Assembly: GCA_905233335.1 (NCBI GenBank)
Contig: CAJOED010000095.1
Location: forward strand, 1 to 19,617
Reading direction: 5' to 3'
DNA: 19,617 nt
From: an uncultured Synergistales bacterium
GTDB lineage: Bacteria; Synergistota; Synergistia; Synergistales; Aminobacteriaceae
Shown here: positions 6,467-13,725 of the stretch, in pieces
Layout of the letters: each line of letters opens with the position of its first letter
Position numbering within the stretch: the stretch's first letter is position 1
The notes under the pieces: model-generated
Told to the model about the DNA's origin: nothing
The model's database searches: none
The model's input: the letters and a program-made list of their open reading frames with translations, nothing else
Program-made: the position numbers and the translations under genes

Positions 6467-7839
6467 TTGAATTTTCGTATGCTCGTGCCGGGGTAATAGT
6501 GCTCAAGTATTTTTTCGGCGGTGTATCCCTGTTCAGCCATTGCCATTGCTCCCCACTGACACATGCCGACACCGTGCCCCCAGCCGCGTCCGTAGAACAC
6601 GAAATCATTACCGCTCTTCTCGATGGAGTAGCCGTACTTGTTCATTTTGGGCTTTGGTTTCTGTTGGGTCGTCAAAGGTGCTGCATCCCGTGAACGTCTG
6701 CTGAGTCCCGTCTGGTAATACGCCTTCTTCTTGGCCGGGTTCGACAGCATGTCTATTAGCTCCGTCGTCGTGAAAACTCCTTCTGCTGTCATCTTTGCGA
6801 TACCCTGCTCCTCATCAAACGTGAGGCCGTTAGTTGTCGTCTGCTTCTGTCGTGATACGAGGCCGCTCGGTGTCGTAGTGTTGTTGACGCTGAATGCTCC
6901 CCCCGACGGTGTGAACATCGTACTCTTCAGCGTGCGCGGGTCTACGGTCGTGCGGAACTGGCTGGCTCGTGCTGTCTTTGTGCCCTTTGTGCCTATGAAC
7001 GTCATATTCACTGCCCGGCCTCCCTCGTCAACATCCGAAACCTGAATTTCCGTGATTGTTCCGATGTCTGCACCCGTGATTTTCTTTACGGCACTCTGTA
7101 TCTTTGAGGCGGAAATTTTTGCGCTCCATGATGAAACCGGCGATTTATAGTTCACGACTTCAGGCACTCCCGTCAAGTATGGGATACTTTGTCCCCACAC
7201 GTCTTTGATGTTTGCTGTGTGTCCGCCGCTGTCGGAGTGAAAGTATGTGTACGCGATTTCTTTTCCGTACGCCGTGCTCTGTACTGCCTGATTAGTTTTT
7301 GCTGTCTCCACTCCCGCACCCTTGTAGACTTGATCCGCGTCGGTATCAACGACATCATAGCCCTTATCGCTTCTGTTCATGCTCTGCTTCAACACGTAAG
7401 TACGCGCGCAAATTGCTTGTGCCCGGAGTGCCTGCATGTGCCACGACGCGCCGACTTCCGCCGGAAGAACTCCGCACAAATACTGCTCGACATCTACGAC
7501 GTTCAGCAAGCCGCCTCTTTGTGTGATGAGGAATGAGCCGTGATACGTCCTGCCGTTGAACTTCATGAGTCCCGGCCCGTTCAGCCTCAATGGAAGCGGA
7601 AAAGAGTTCCCTGCGATTATTCCGCGATTGCCCGAAACAGAAATTACTGCACTTGCACCAAGATTAGCGAGCCGTCCTTCTGCATCGGTCATGGAGATAT
7701 TGCCCTGCGTTATGCTCACCGCGAACATACTGCCGCCGGAAATTCTCACGTAAACATCACGAGCAATGGCTTCACCGGTGAACAGTATTACGAAAATTAT
7801 TGCTGCAAAAAATTTATTACGGCATGAAATATAAATCAT
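6463..7839 (-). CDS. SpoIID/LytB-type peptidoglycan lytic transglycosylase
   Basis: A 458-residue exported protein: hydrophobic residues 9-26 form a signal peptide or anchor. The SpoIID domain follows. The catalytic glutamate is probably Glu128 in 'Val-Leu-Pro-Ala-Glu-Val-Gly', followed by 'Ala-Leu-Arg-Ala-Gln-Ala-Ile' and 'Ala-Arg-Thr-Tyr'. FHSDSGGHTA (200-209) and GRGWGHGVGMCQWGA (417-431) are the family's signature. SpoIID cuts denuded peptidoglycan; in non-sporulating bacteria such proteins act in division or wall turnover. Between about residues 312 and 410 lies a long Thr/Lys/Gln-rich stretch absent from ordinary SpoIID, where the two halves are usually close. The ATG at 7839 is the first in-frame codon after a stop, but GGGAG abuts it directly, an abnormal spacing. 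An ATT three codons further would be spaced normally. Confidence 0.9.
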   Translation of the reverse strand: MIYISCRNKFFAAIIFVILFTGEAIARDVYVRISGGSMFAVSITQGNISMTDAEGRLANLGASAVISVSGNRGIIAGNSFPLPLRLNGPGLMKFNGRTYHGSFLITQRGGLLNVVDVEQYLCGVLPAEVGASWHMQALRAQAICARTYVLKQSMNRSDKGYDVVDTDADQVYKGAGVETAKTNQAVQSTAYGKEIAYTYFHSDSGGHTANIKDVWGQSIPYLTGVPEVVNYKSPVSSWSAKISASKIQSAVKKITGADIGTITEIQVSDVDEGGRAVNMTFIGTKGTKTARASQFRTTVDPRTLKSTMFTPSGGAFSVNNTTTPSGLVSRQKQTTTNGLTFDEEQGIAKMTAEGVFTTTELIDMLSNPAKKKAYYQTGLSRRSRDAAPLTTQQKPKPKMNKYGYSIEKSGNDFVFYGRGWGHGVGMCQWGAMAMAEQGYTAEKILEHYYPGTSIRKFK

Positions 7840-7872
7840 CTCCCTTCACAATATAATTATCCCCTCAAAACA

Positions 7873-8358
7873 TCATGTTGAGGCATACACTGCAAGCCCG
7901 GTAACCGCCGCCGCAAGTGCATCTGCTGTATCGTCAGGTTTCGGGACGGCCTCAAGCGCAAGAAGTTTCTGCACCATGCCTTGTACCTGTGCTTTGTCAG
8001 CGTTCCTTATTCCGCAAAGTTTCATTTTTATCTGGTTGGGCATGGGTTCTATTACCGGCAGTTTATTTTTTGCGGCAAGAAGCATTATCACCCCGCGAGC
8101 CTGATACACATTGCCGGCAGTTTTGAGGTTGCGCCCGAAAAACAAACGTTCTACAGACAAGAAATCCGGCGAACATACATCAATTTGTTCCTGAATATCA
8201 TTGTAGATCGTCAGCAGTCTGTCAGAAAAATTCATTCCGGGCTTTGTCTCAACACACCCATAATTCAACGCTTTGAGGTCTGACCCGGACTGTACAACAG
8301 CACCATAACCCACGCGCGCAAGTCCGGGATCTATTCCCAAGCAGATAATATCCGGCAA
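7873..8358 (-). CDS. ruvC: Crossover junction endodeoxyribonuclease RuvC
   Basis: A 161-residue RNase H-fold nuclease that resolves Holliday junctions in recombinational repair. All four acidic catalytic residues are visible: Asp10 (GIDPG), Glu70 (SVERLFF), Asp143 and Asp146 (PDDTADALAAA). 'Pro-Asn-Gln-Ile-Lys' (107-111) and 'Ala-Asp-Lys-Ala-Gln-Val' (120-125) are the usual DNA-contacting region. The start is TTG at 8358, three bases after the yebC stop, with GAGG inside the last yebC codons about 11 bases upstream. ruvA and ruvB, often next to ruvC, are not here; spoIID follows after 33 bases. Confidence 0.97.
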   Translation of the reverse strand: MPDIICLGIDPGLARVGYGAVVQSGSDLKALNYGCVETKPGMNFSDRLLTIYNDIQEQIDVCSPDFLSVERLFFGRNLKTAGNVYQARGVIMLLAAKNKLPVIEPMPNQIKMKLCGIRNADKAQVQGMVQKLLALEAVPKPDDTADALAAAVTGLAVYAST

Positions 8359-8361
8359 AAA

Positions 8362-9117
8362 TTATTCGTCCTCAATCTGTGAAGCTATCTCGTCAGGAAT
8401 GTCAAAATTCGAGTACACATTCTGCACATCATCATGTTCTTCAAGAACGTCAACGAGGCGCAGAACTTTCCGTGCGGCTTCAACGTCAGAAACTTCTACG
8501 GGAGTTTTCGCGATCATAGAGACTTCTGCACTCTCGACGACATATTTTGCGGCCTCAAGAGCTTTCTGTAGCGAGTCCAGGTCTGACGGCTCACAGTACA
8601 GCGTGAAACCTCCGTCGCTCTCTTCCATGTCCGACATTCCCGCCTCAAGTCCGACAGTCATTAGTGCGTCCTCATCGAGTCCCTCACCTTTGACCTCAAT
8701 AACACCTCTGCGATCGAACATCCACGCTACAGAGCCTTCTGAACCCATCTGTCCTCCGTTGCGGGCAAGAAGTGCGCGTATTTCGGGAGTTGTCCTGTTT
8801 CTGTTGTCGGTCATGACGTTTACGAGTATGGCGATACCAGCGGGGCCGATGACTTCATATGTGAGTTCGTCGTAAGATACGTCGCCGAGTTCGCCCGTTC
8901 CTCTCTTGATTGCGCGTGTAATGTTGTCGTTCGGAACACTTACTGCCTTAGCGCGTTCGATGGCTGTCTTGAGGCGCATGTTCATAGCGGGGTCTCCGCC
9001 GCCGTCTTTGGCCGCAATGATTATGGCACGTACTAACTTCTGGAAGAGATTACCGCGTTTTGCGTCCTGTGCTGCTTTTCTGTGCTTGATGTTTGCCCAT
9101 TTTGAATGTCCTGACAT
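8362..9117 (-). CDS. yebC: YebC/TACO1-family protein
   Basis: A 251-residue cytoplasmic protein with the typical opening SGHSKWANIKHRK (2-14) and the three-domain YebC length. 'Gly-Gly-Asp-Pro' (40s), 'Asn-Arg-Asn-Arg-Thr' (about 102-106) and 'Gly-Ser-Val-Ala-Trp-Met-Phe' (about 126-132) are conserved. The family was long annotated as transcriptional regulators; more recent work places members on the ribosome, easing difficult sequences such as polyproline. The ATG at 9117 is served by AGGAGTG, which overlaps the nadE stop, and the gene is followed at 3 bases by ruvC, a frequent neighbour. Confidence 0.96.
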   Translation of the reverse strand: MSGHSKWANIKHRKAAQDAKRGNLFQKLVRAIIIAAKDGGGDPAMNMRLKTAIERAKAVSVPNDNITRAIKRGTGELGDVSYDELTYEVIGPAGIAILVNVMTDNRNRTTPEIRALLARNGGQMGSEGSVAWMFDRRGVIEVKGEGLDEDALMTVGLEAGMSDMEESDGGFTLYCEPSDLDSLQKALEAAKYVVESAEVSMIAKTPVEVSDVEAARKVLRLVDVLEEHDDVQNVYSNFDIPDEIASQIEDE

Positions 9118-9130
9118 GTTAATATCACTC

Positions 9131-9847
9131 CTAGTTATGCTTGAATGTTGGAATCGGCTTGCGTTTGTGTTCGCTTCGTCTGCGCATTACGTCAATGCGT
9201 TTTTGTGCTTCGGGGTCATCAATTTTCCCGGTTGCGAGATACTCATCGAGAACTTCATACGTGAAGCCCATATCGCTCTCGTCGGTCTGTCCCGCGTAAA
9301 GTCCCGCGCTGGGTGCCTTAGTGATTATCTTTTCGGGGACGCGGAGAATTTTTGCCATTTCCCGAATATCACGCTTCAGGAAACTCACCAGCGGCATCAA
9401 GTCCGACCCGGAGTCGCCGTATTTCGTGAAGTATCCCGTCTCGTATTCGGATCTGTTGCTTGTCCCGCACACAAGAAGATTATTCTTCTGCCCGAGAGCA
9501 TAAAGCGTTACCATTCGGAGTCGCGCCTTCATGTTTGACTTCACGAGCGGTGATAACTCCTCACCTGTTGCTCCGCACAGAGCGTCGAACGTCCCGGACA
9601 AATCCACCCGCAAAAAATTCACGTCGACAGCTTGAGCCAGCAATCGTGCGTCGTCCTCGTCCTGATTGTTGCTGTGGCATGGCATAATAACACCGAGCAC
9701 CCCCGAACGTCCGAGAGCTTCACGGCCAAGTGCCGCAAGAACAGACGAATCAATGCCGCCGGAAAGACCGAGAATAATCCCGGAAGCTCCTGCGCTTTTC
9801 ACTTCATCACGCAGCCAGTTTTCGCACTGTATGATAATGTTCCGCAA
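9131..9847 (-). CDS. nadE: NH3-dependent NAD+ synthetase
   Basis: A 238-residue ATP pyrophosphatase that amidates deamido-NAD+ to NAD+ using ammonia, the last step of NAD synthesis. The PP-loop LSGGIDSS lies at 28-35, and 'Cys-Gly-Thr-Ser-Asn-Arg-Ser-Glu' (about 147-154), 'Lys-Tyr-Gly-Asp' (about 161-164) and 'Pro-Ser-Ala-Gly-Leu' are the adenylate- and substrate-binding parts. There is no N-terminal glutaminase domain, so it depends on free ammonia; the short length matches the compact form. The start is TTG at 9847 with GAGAGG upstream; no in-frame ATG precedes the PP-loop. It heads the operon, 13 bases before yebC. Confidence 0.95.
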   Translation of the reverse strand: MRNIIIQCENWLRDEVKSAGASGIILGLSGGIDSSVLAALGREALGRSGVLGVIMPCHSNNQDEDDARLLAQAVDVNFLRVDLSGTFDALCGATGEELSPLVKSNMKARLRMVTLYALGQKNNLLVCGTSNRSEYETGYFTKYGDSGSDLMPLVSFLKRDIREMAKILRVPEKIITKAPSAGLYAGQTDESDMGFTYEVLDEYLATGKIDDPEAQKRIDVMRRRSEHKRKPIPTFKHN

Positions 9848-9882
9848 GTTGTAAATTTCCTCTCAAATGAAAATATTTTGTA

Positions 9883-9888
9883 ATTATA
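9883..9888 (-). promoter_or_regulatory. Possible -10 element of nadE
   Basis: A perfect TATAAT on the minus strand, about 36 bases before the nadE TTG. The -35 position falls in the T-run and hairpin of the metH terminator and does not resemble TTGACA. Support comes mainly from its place at the head of the operon. Confidence 0.4.
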
Positions 9889-9898
9889 CACTTCATAC

Positions 9899-9929
9899 AA
9901 AAAAACAGCCTCCCCGTAACGAGAAAGGC
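9899..9929 (-). terminator. Intrinsic terminator after metH
   Basis: On the minus strand GCCTTTC (9923-9929) pairs with GGGAGGC (9908-9914), with two G-T pairs, across an 8-base loop. Two bases later comes a run of seven T (9899-9905). It starts 17 bases after the metH stop. Confidence 0.75.
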
Positions 9930-9946
9930 CGAATAATATATTGCAC

Positions 9947-12334
9947 TTATCCGAGCAAATTCATTAGTATTCTTACGCCCTCCATAGCGTCCTTTGCGTA
10001 ATAGTCAGCTCCTGCATAGTTCGCAAGTTCAGGTGTCAATACCGCACCTCCCGCAATAATTTTCACGTCGGGACATGAAGCGCGCAGTTTCGTGATTGTG
10101 TCCTTCATGCTTGCGACCGTCGTAGTCATGAGCGCACTCAAACCCACGACATGAACACCGTCATTCTTCACAGCCTCGACGATTTTTTCAGGCGGGACAT
10201 CTTTCCCCAGATCTATCACGTCAAAGTTATAGTTCTCGAAAATCGTACGCACTATGTTTTTGCCGATGTCGTGAACATCACCGTAAACTGTCGCAAGTAC
10301 TACCGGGCCTTTCTGTTTCCCTTCTGACTTCTCCATTGACGACGAGAGAACTTCAAACGCTGACTTTGCGGCTTCTGCTGACTTTATGAGCTGCGGCAGA
10401 AATAATTTCCCGGACTCGTAATCTTTTCCGACAGTATCAAGTGCGGGCACTATGTTATTCTCGATAATCTCCAGGGGCTTCTTGTCCTTCAGGAGTTCGC
10501 GCGTGATGTTGGCGGCCTCGTCATTAAGTCCCCTGATGATTGCGGCGTTGAGTCCTTCGGGGGAATTTTCGGTGGGCGTAACTTTCTGTGCTGTCGGTGC
10601 TGATGATGTCGAACTCACCGGGTGAGACTCACAGTAAGATATGTACTCCTGCATCTCCTGTTCTCCGCCCGATAACAAATTCCACGCACATAACGTCTCT
10701 TTGAGGTCATTATCGCCGGGGTTGATTATCGCGCTGTCGAGTCCGCTCATTATTGCCGCCACCAGCATAGTACGATTCACCAGCGGCCTTCTCGGAAGCC
10801 CAAAAGATACGTTGCTCAATCCCAGCACAGTACACACGCCGAGTTCGTCCTTCACCATGCGAATGGCTTTCAGGGTTTCGGGGACTAATTTCTGTTGTGC
10901 CGATGCTGTGAGTGTCAGACAGTCGATGAGAATATTTCTGCGTGGGATACCGGCTCTTTCTGCTTCCCGGACTATGTTGCGCGCAATGCTGAAACGTTCG
11001 GCGGCTGTTTCTGGTATGCCTTTATCGTCAAGAGTGAGGCCGAGAACACAAGCACCGTATTTTTTCGCGACGGGCAGAACATGAATGAGGCTCTGTGCTT
11101 TTCCGTTTACGGAGTTGAGTAAGGGCTTTCCGTTGTAGATTCGTGCGGCTCTCTCTAAGGCTTTGTAGTCGGAACTGTCTATCTGTATCGGCAAATTGAT
11201 TATTCCCTGTACAGCCATCAGCGAGCGTGTCAGGACTTCTGGTTCGTCGATGTCAGGCAGTCCCGTATTGAGGTCGAGAACGTCCGCTCCCTGTTCCTGC
11301 TGCTTTACTGCTTCTTTCAGTAGGTAGTCTATATCTCCTTCACGCAAAGCCTTCTGCAACAACTTTTTGCCGGTGGGATTGAGCCTTTCACCGATGACGA
11401 TAAACTTTTTCCCGAACGTTACGACTTTGGACGGCGAACATATGACTGTTTCGTCTTTCACAGCGCGCTTTATCACTTCGGGGCATTCATTCGTTACGGC
11501 GTTCTTCATGAGCTTTATGTGTTTGGGAGTTGTCCCGCAGCACCCGCCGAGAATACTCACGCCCATTTTCGCGAACTCAACCGACACCCTCGCGAACTCT
11601 TCCGGCGTAACATCATAGTGTGCTGTACCGTCCCTCATGACCGGGAGTCCTGCGTTCGGCTGTACCATTACGGGAATGTGCGAACACTCACACAGACGCT
11701 TCACGATGGGCACTAACTGCACGGGGCCAAGTGAACAGTTCACACCGAGAGCGTCAATGCCGAGTCCCTCAAGAGCAGCGGTCATAGCCTCGACGCTTGC
11801 ACCGAAAAATGTACGTCCTGACTCCTCAAAGCTCATAGTAGCAAGTATAGGGAGGTCGGAATTTTCACGTGCGGCAAGTACTGCGGCTTTGAGTTCGTAG
11901 AGGTCGGTGAAGGTTTCGAGGAGTATAACGTCGCAATAATCTTTTCCGGCATTCACCATTTCGGCAACAGCACTATATATTTCCTCGAACGACGCGTCCC
12001 CTGCAGGAGCCATTACGCGCCCCGTTGAGCCTATATCGAGTGCAACGTAGCATGAACTCCCTGCGGCATCACGAGCGATTTTTGCGCCGGCCTCTATGAC
12101 TTCCTGCACGCTGTATCCTGATTTCGACAGCTTGAAGGGATTTGCGCCGAATGTGTTTGCGGTGATGAAGTCGGCTCCTGCGTCCCTGTACTCCTCGTGA
12201 ATTTCGCGAATCAGTTCGGGGTTGGTGAGGTTGAGCAGTTCGGGAATCTCACGGAGCTTCAAGCCCCGCGCCTGTAACATAGTACCCATTGCGCCGTCAA
12301 AGAAATATATTTTGTCGGGATTGTTCGTGAACAA
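9947..12334 (-). CDS. metH: Cobalamin-dependent methionine synthase without the reactivation domain
   Basis: A 795-residue cytoplasmic enzyme that methylates homocysteine with methyl-tetrahydrofolate through a corrinoid. Domain order: homocysteine-binding barrel (about 5-290) with zinc ligands Cys200, Cys265 and Cys266 (GGCCGT); pterin-binding barrel (about 310-560, 'Ile-Gly-Glu-Arg-Leu-Asn-Pro-Thr-Gly' at 314-322); corrinoid cap helices (about 590-665); corrinoid domain (about 675-795) with DVHDIGKNIV, where His688 is the lower axial ligand. The C-terminal AdoMet-dependent reactivation domain of E. coli MetH (about 1,200 residues) is missing, as in several anaerobes. The TTG start at 12334 has AGGAGG 8 bases upstream. 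No cobalamin or SAM riboswitch fits in the 36-base gap before it. Other corrinoid methyltransferases share parts, but having both barrels plus the corrinoid domain favours MetH. Confidence 0.93.
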   Translation of the reverse strand: MFTNNPDKIYFFDGAMGTMLQARGLKLREIPELLNLTNPELIREIHEEYRDAGADFITANTFGANPFKLSKSGYSVQEVIEAGAKIARDAAGSSCYVALDIGSTGRVMAPAGDASFEEIYSAVAEMVNAGKDYCDVILLETFTDLYELKAAVLAARENSDLPILATMSFEESGRTFFGASVEAMTAALEGLGIDALGVNCSLGPVQLVPIVKRLCECSHIPVMVQPNAGLPVMRDGTAHYDVTPEEFARVSVEFAKMGVSILGGCCGTTPKHIKLMKNAVTNECPEVIKRAVKDETVICSPSKVVTFGKKFIVIGERLNPTGKKLLQKALREGDIDYLLKEAVKQQEQGADVLDLNTGLPDIDEPEVLTRSLMAVQGIINLPIQIDSSDYKALERAARIYNGKPLLNSVNGKAQSLIHVLPVAKKYGACVLGLTLDDKGIPETAAERFSIARNIVREAERAGIPRRNILIDCLTLTASAQQKLVPETLKAIRMVKDELGVCTVLGLSNVSFGLPRRPLVNRTMLVAAIMSGLDSAIINPGDNDLKETLCAWNLLSGGEQEMQEYISYCESHPVSSTSSAPTAQKVTPTENSPEGLNAAIIRGLNDEAANITRELLKDKKPLEIIENNIVPALDTVGKDYESGKLFLPQLIKSAEAAKSAFEVLSSSMEKSEGKQKGPVVLATVYGDVHDIGKNIVRTIFENYNFDVIDLGKDVPPEKIVEAVKNDGVHVVGLSALMTTTVASMKDTITKLRASCPDVKIIAGGAVLTPELANYAGADYYAKDAMEGVRILMNLLG

Positions 12335-12364
12335 ATTTCTAGCCTCCTGTATGTTTTCAGAGGC

Positions 12365-12370
12365 ATTATA
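12365..12370 (-). promoter_or_regulatory. Possible -10 element of metH
   Basis: A TATAAT on the minus strand, 30 bases before the metH TTG and overlapping the stop region of the broken glycosyltransferase. No good -35 is visible at 16-18 bases, so this is a weak call. Confidence 0.35.
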
Positions 12371-13344
12371 TCAAGTTGCGGGATTATTGACTCTTACGCA
12401 CAGAATATTTTTCAGGAGAACGAGAAATAATTTTACGGGCCGGAGTTTCATTTTTAGGCCGTCATATTTCAGTGAGTCCTTTGCGACCCATAATAACGCC
12501 TTGTTGATGTCGTGATGATATTTCAGGTAGCTCATTGCTCCCAGCACACCAAGAATAAAGCAGTAGCCGCCCAAAAAAGTATGTTCGGCCAAGTCGAGCC
12601 TTCCTGTTTCACGCAAAAAATCATGACGCTCCATATACATATCGATAACATCATTAGTTCTCTTTATGCTGAAATTGTGTCCAATGTTTCCCATAATACT
12701 GCCTTCACGACTGACATACATATAGAACTTTCTACCCGTTATCGCTACTTTTCGGGACAACGCAAAAAAGTGATGTGCTGTGAACTCGTCTTCATGCAGT
12801 CTGCCTTCGGGGAAGCGCACGTGCTCAAATATCCAACATAACGCCACTGCACCAGTAAGAACTTCCGCAGAGCTTCTTCACCCGTCAGAACCTCATCAAT
12901 GAATGTATCTGTTGTGTTCACGCTGCTGGGTATAGCCTCTCCTTTTTCGTCGACGTAGAGAAAGTTGCACATACTGATGTCCGCATCGTTCTCCGTCATG
13001 AGAGCGTAAAGAGCCTCGTACATTTCCGGGAGTATGTAGTCGTCGCTGTCGACAAAGCCGATGAGTTCACCGCGTGCAATGTCGAGTCCTGCATTACGTG
13101 CCGACGAGAGTCCGCCGTTCTGTTTGTGAATTACTCTGATGCGCTCATCACGTTCTGCCCATGAGTCGCACTTGGCCGGGCAGTTATCGGGTGAGCCGTC
13201 ATCTACGAGTATGATTTCTATGTTGCTGTAGGTCTGATTGATGACACTTTCGACGCACTTATCGAGATATTTTTCTACTTTGTACACTGGGATTATTACG
13301 GATATGAGTGGCCGTGAGCCGTGAGCCGTGAGCCATTCTAACAA
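12371..13344 (-). pseudogene. Family 2 glycosyltransferase broken by a frame shift
   Basis: The N-terminal part (13344 down to about 12838) is a typical GT-A glycosyltransferase: PLISVIIPVYKVEKYLDKC (12-30), DDGS (48-51), and DSDD (99-102), the metal/nucleotide-sugar site. The reading frame then goes out of register and stops at 12745. The rest of the protein continues in another frame to 12371, with FEHVRFPEGRLHEDEF (the acidic pair of the acceptor site) and a membrane-associated helical tail. At the junction (about 12830-12837) the segment normally holding the 'Trp-x-Lys-Leu-Tyr-Lys' block is absent, so the cause looks like a deletion of roughly 25 bases rather than a single-base slip. The intact protein would transfer sugars to a surface glycan. 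The TTG start at 13344 is weak; a well-placed ATG lies in another frame (see the repeat). A sequencing or assembly error is possible. Confidence 0.8.
13311..13334. repeat. Heptanucleotide tandem repeat at the glycosyltransferase start
   Basis: Three full copies of GCCGTGA plus GCC (3.4 units) on the + strand, read as CTCACGG on the coding strand, lie within the first ten codons of the glycosyltransferase. Seven is not a multiple of three, so each gained or lost unit changes frame. On the coding strand GGAGG (about 13367) is followed 11 bases later by an ATG at 13355 whose frame is closed with three copies. With two copies (or five) it would read straight into PLISVIIPVYKVEKYL. This is the layout of slipped-strand phase variation. 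Confidence 0.85.
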
Positions 13345-13424
13345 TTTCCGGCATTGCTGTCAAATCCTCCTGCTGTTGTGTGATTGTGATTGCGTTCATC
13401 GTAGCACAGCGCGCCTTCCCTGTC

Positions 13425-13433
13425 TGGTATAAT
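13425..13433 (+). promoter_or_regulatory. Extended -10 promoter of the small membrane protein
   Basis: TGG followed by TATAAT (13428-13433) is an extended -10 element, which can work without a good -35; none is seen. Transcription would begin near 13440, exactly at the first base of the folded leader, which strengthens both calls. Confidence 0.6.
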
Positions 13434-13439
13434 GATTTT

Positions 13440-13507
13440 CACGAGGGGCTCGTCATGGGAAACACGGCCCATCAAACGAGAGAGTCCACCGTGTAGAAAT
13501 CTGGTGA
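13440..13507 (+). promoter_or_regulatory. Structured leader RNA with possible pseudoknot
   Basis: About 70 bases between the predicted transcription start and the ribosome site hold several pairings that fit together. CTCGT (13449-13453) can pair with ACGAG (13476-13480), enclosing a second stem ATGGG (13455-13459) with CCCAT (13468-13472). The loop CACGG (13463-13467) can then pair with CCGTG (13489-13493), forming a pseudoknot. Alternatives exist: CTCGT can instead pair with ACGAG at 13441-13445, and CACC (13487-13490) with GGTG of the ribosome site (13503-13506), which would undo the pseudoknot. That is how translation-controlling riboswitches are built, but I recognise no known class. Stems are only 4-5 bp, so chance is not excluded. 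Confidence 0.4.
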
Positions 13508-13512
13508 ACATT

Positions 13513-13653
13513 ATGGCTAAGAAGCGTAAGAACTCCAGAAACAAAATGCGGCAGAAACTCTATCGCGCGATGAAAGATTTTGCCGCATTCCTCTACTGGC
13601 TTCTAAGTTTCTCCCTTATAGCGTGGGAGCTATGGGATAAAATAACGGGCTAG
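13513..13653 (+). CDS. Small single-pass membrane protein, 46 residues
   Basis: The first 22 residues are strongly basic (eleven Lys/Arg, beginning MAKKRKNSRNK), followed by one hydrophobic helix (about residues 24-42, rich in Phe, Leu, Trp) and a short tail. The basic N-terminus should stay in the cytoplasm. The ATG at 13513 has GGTGA 5-6 bases upstream; the longer open frame from 13432 begins at or before the transcription start, so it is not used. Support for a real gene: its own promoter, a folded leader, and a strong terminator 28 bases after the stop. I do not recognise the family. Possible roles include a small membrane regulator or toxin-like peptide, but nothing in the sequence decides. 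Confidence 0.6.
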   Translation: MAKKRKNSRNKMRQKLYRAMKDFAAFLYWLLSFSLIAWELWDKITG

Positions 13654-13680
13654 TACGAGCGTAACTGTTTTATTCAGTTG

Positions 13681-13718
13681 AAATAGGGTACAACTCCCCT
13701 CAACGTTGTCCCTATTTT
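13681..13718. terminator. Terminator shared by converging genes
   Basis: AAATAGGG-T-ACAAC (13681-13694) pairs with GTTGTCCCTATTT (13705-13717), a 13-bp stem with one bulged T and a 10-base loop. The 3' side ends in TTTT for the + strand gene; the minus-strand side reads CCCTATTTC, a weaker tail. It lies between the stops of the small membrane protein (+) and the AEC carrier (minus), so it probably serves both. Confidence 0.8.
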
Positions 13719-13725
13719 ACCACAA

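Noticed and set aside
10641..11084. 147-codon + strand frame inside metH
   Set aside because: Antisense shadow of the pterin-binding domain region.
12335..12370. Cobalamin or SAM riboswitch before metH
   Set aside because: Only 36 bases separate metH from the upstream coding remnant, too little for either class, and no conserved box was seen.
13440..13507. Known riboswitch class (preQ1, SAM-II, fluoride, guanidine) in the small-protein leader
   Set aside because: The pseudoknot outline is similar in general form, but the conserved bases of these classes as I know them are not present.
13338..13544. 68-codon minus-strand frame upstream of the glycosyltransferase
   Set aside because: It runs across the divergent promoter and the small membrane protein's leader and has no family resemblance.
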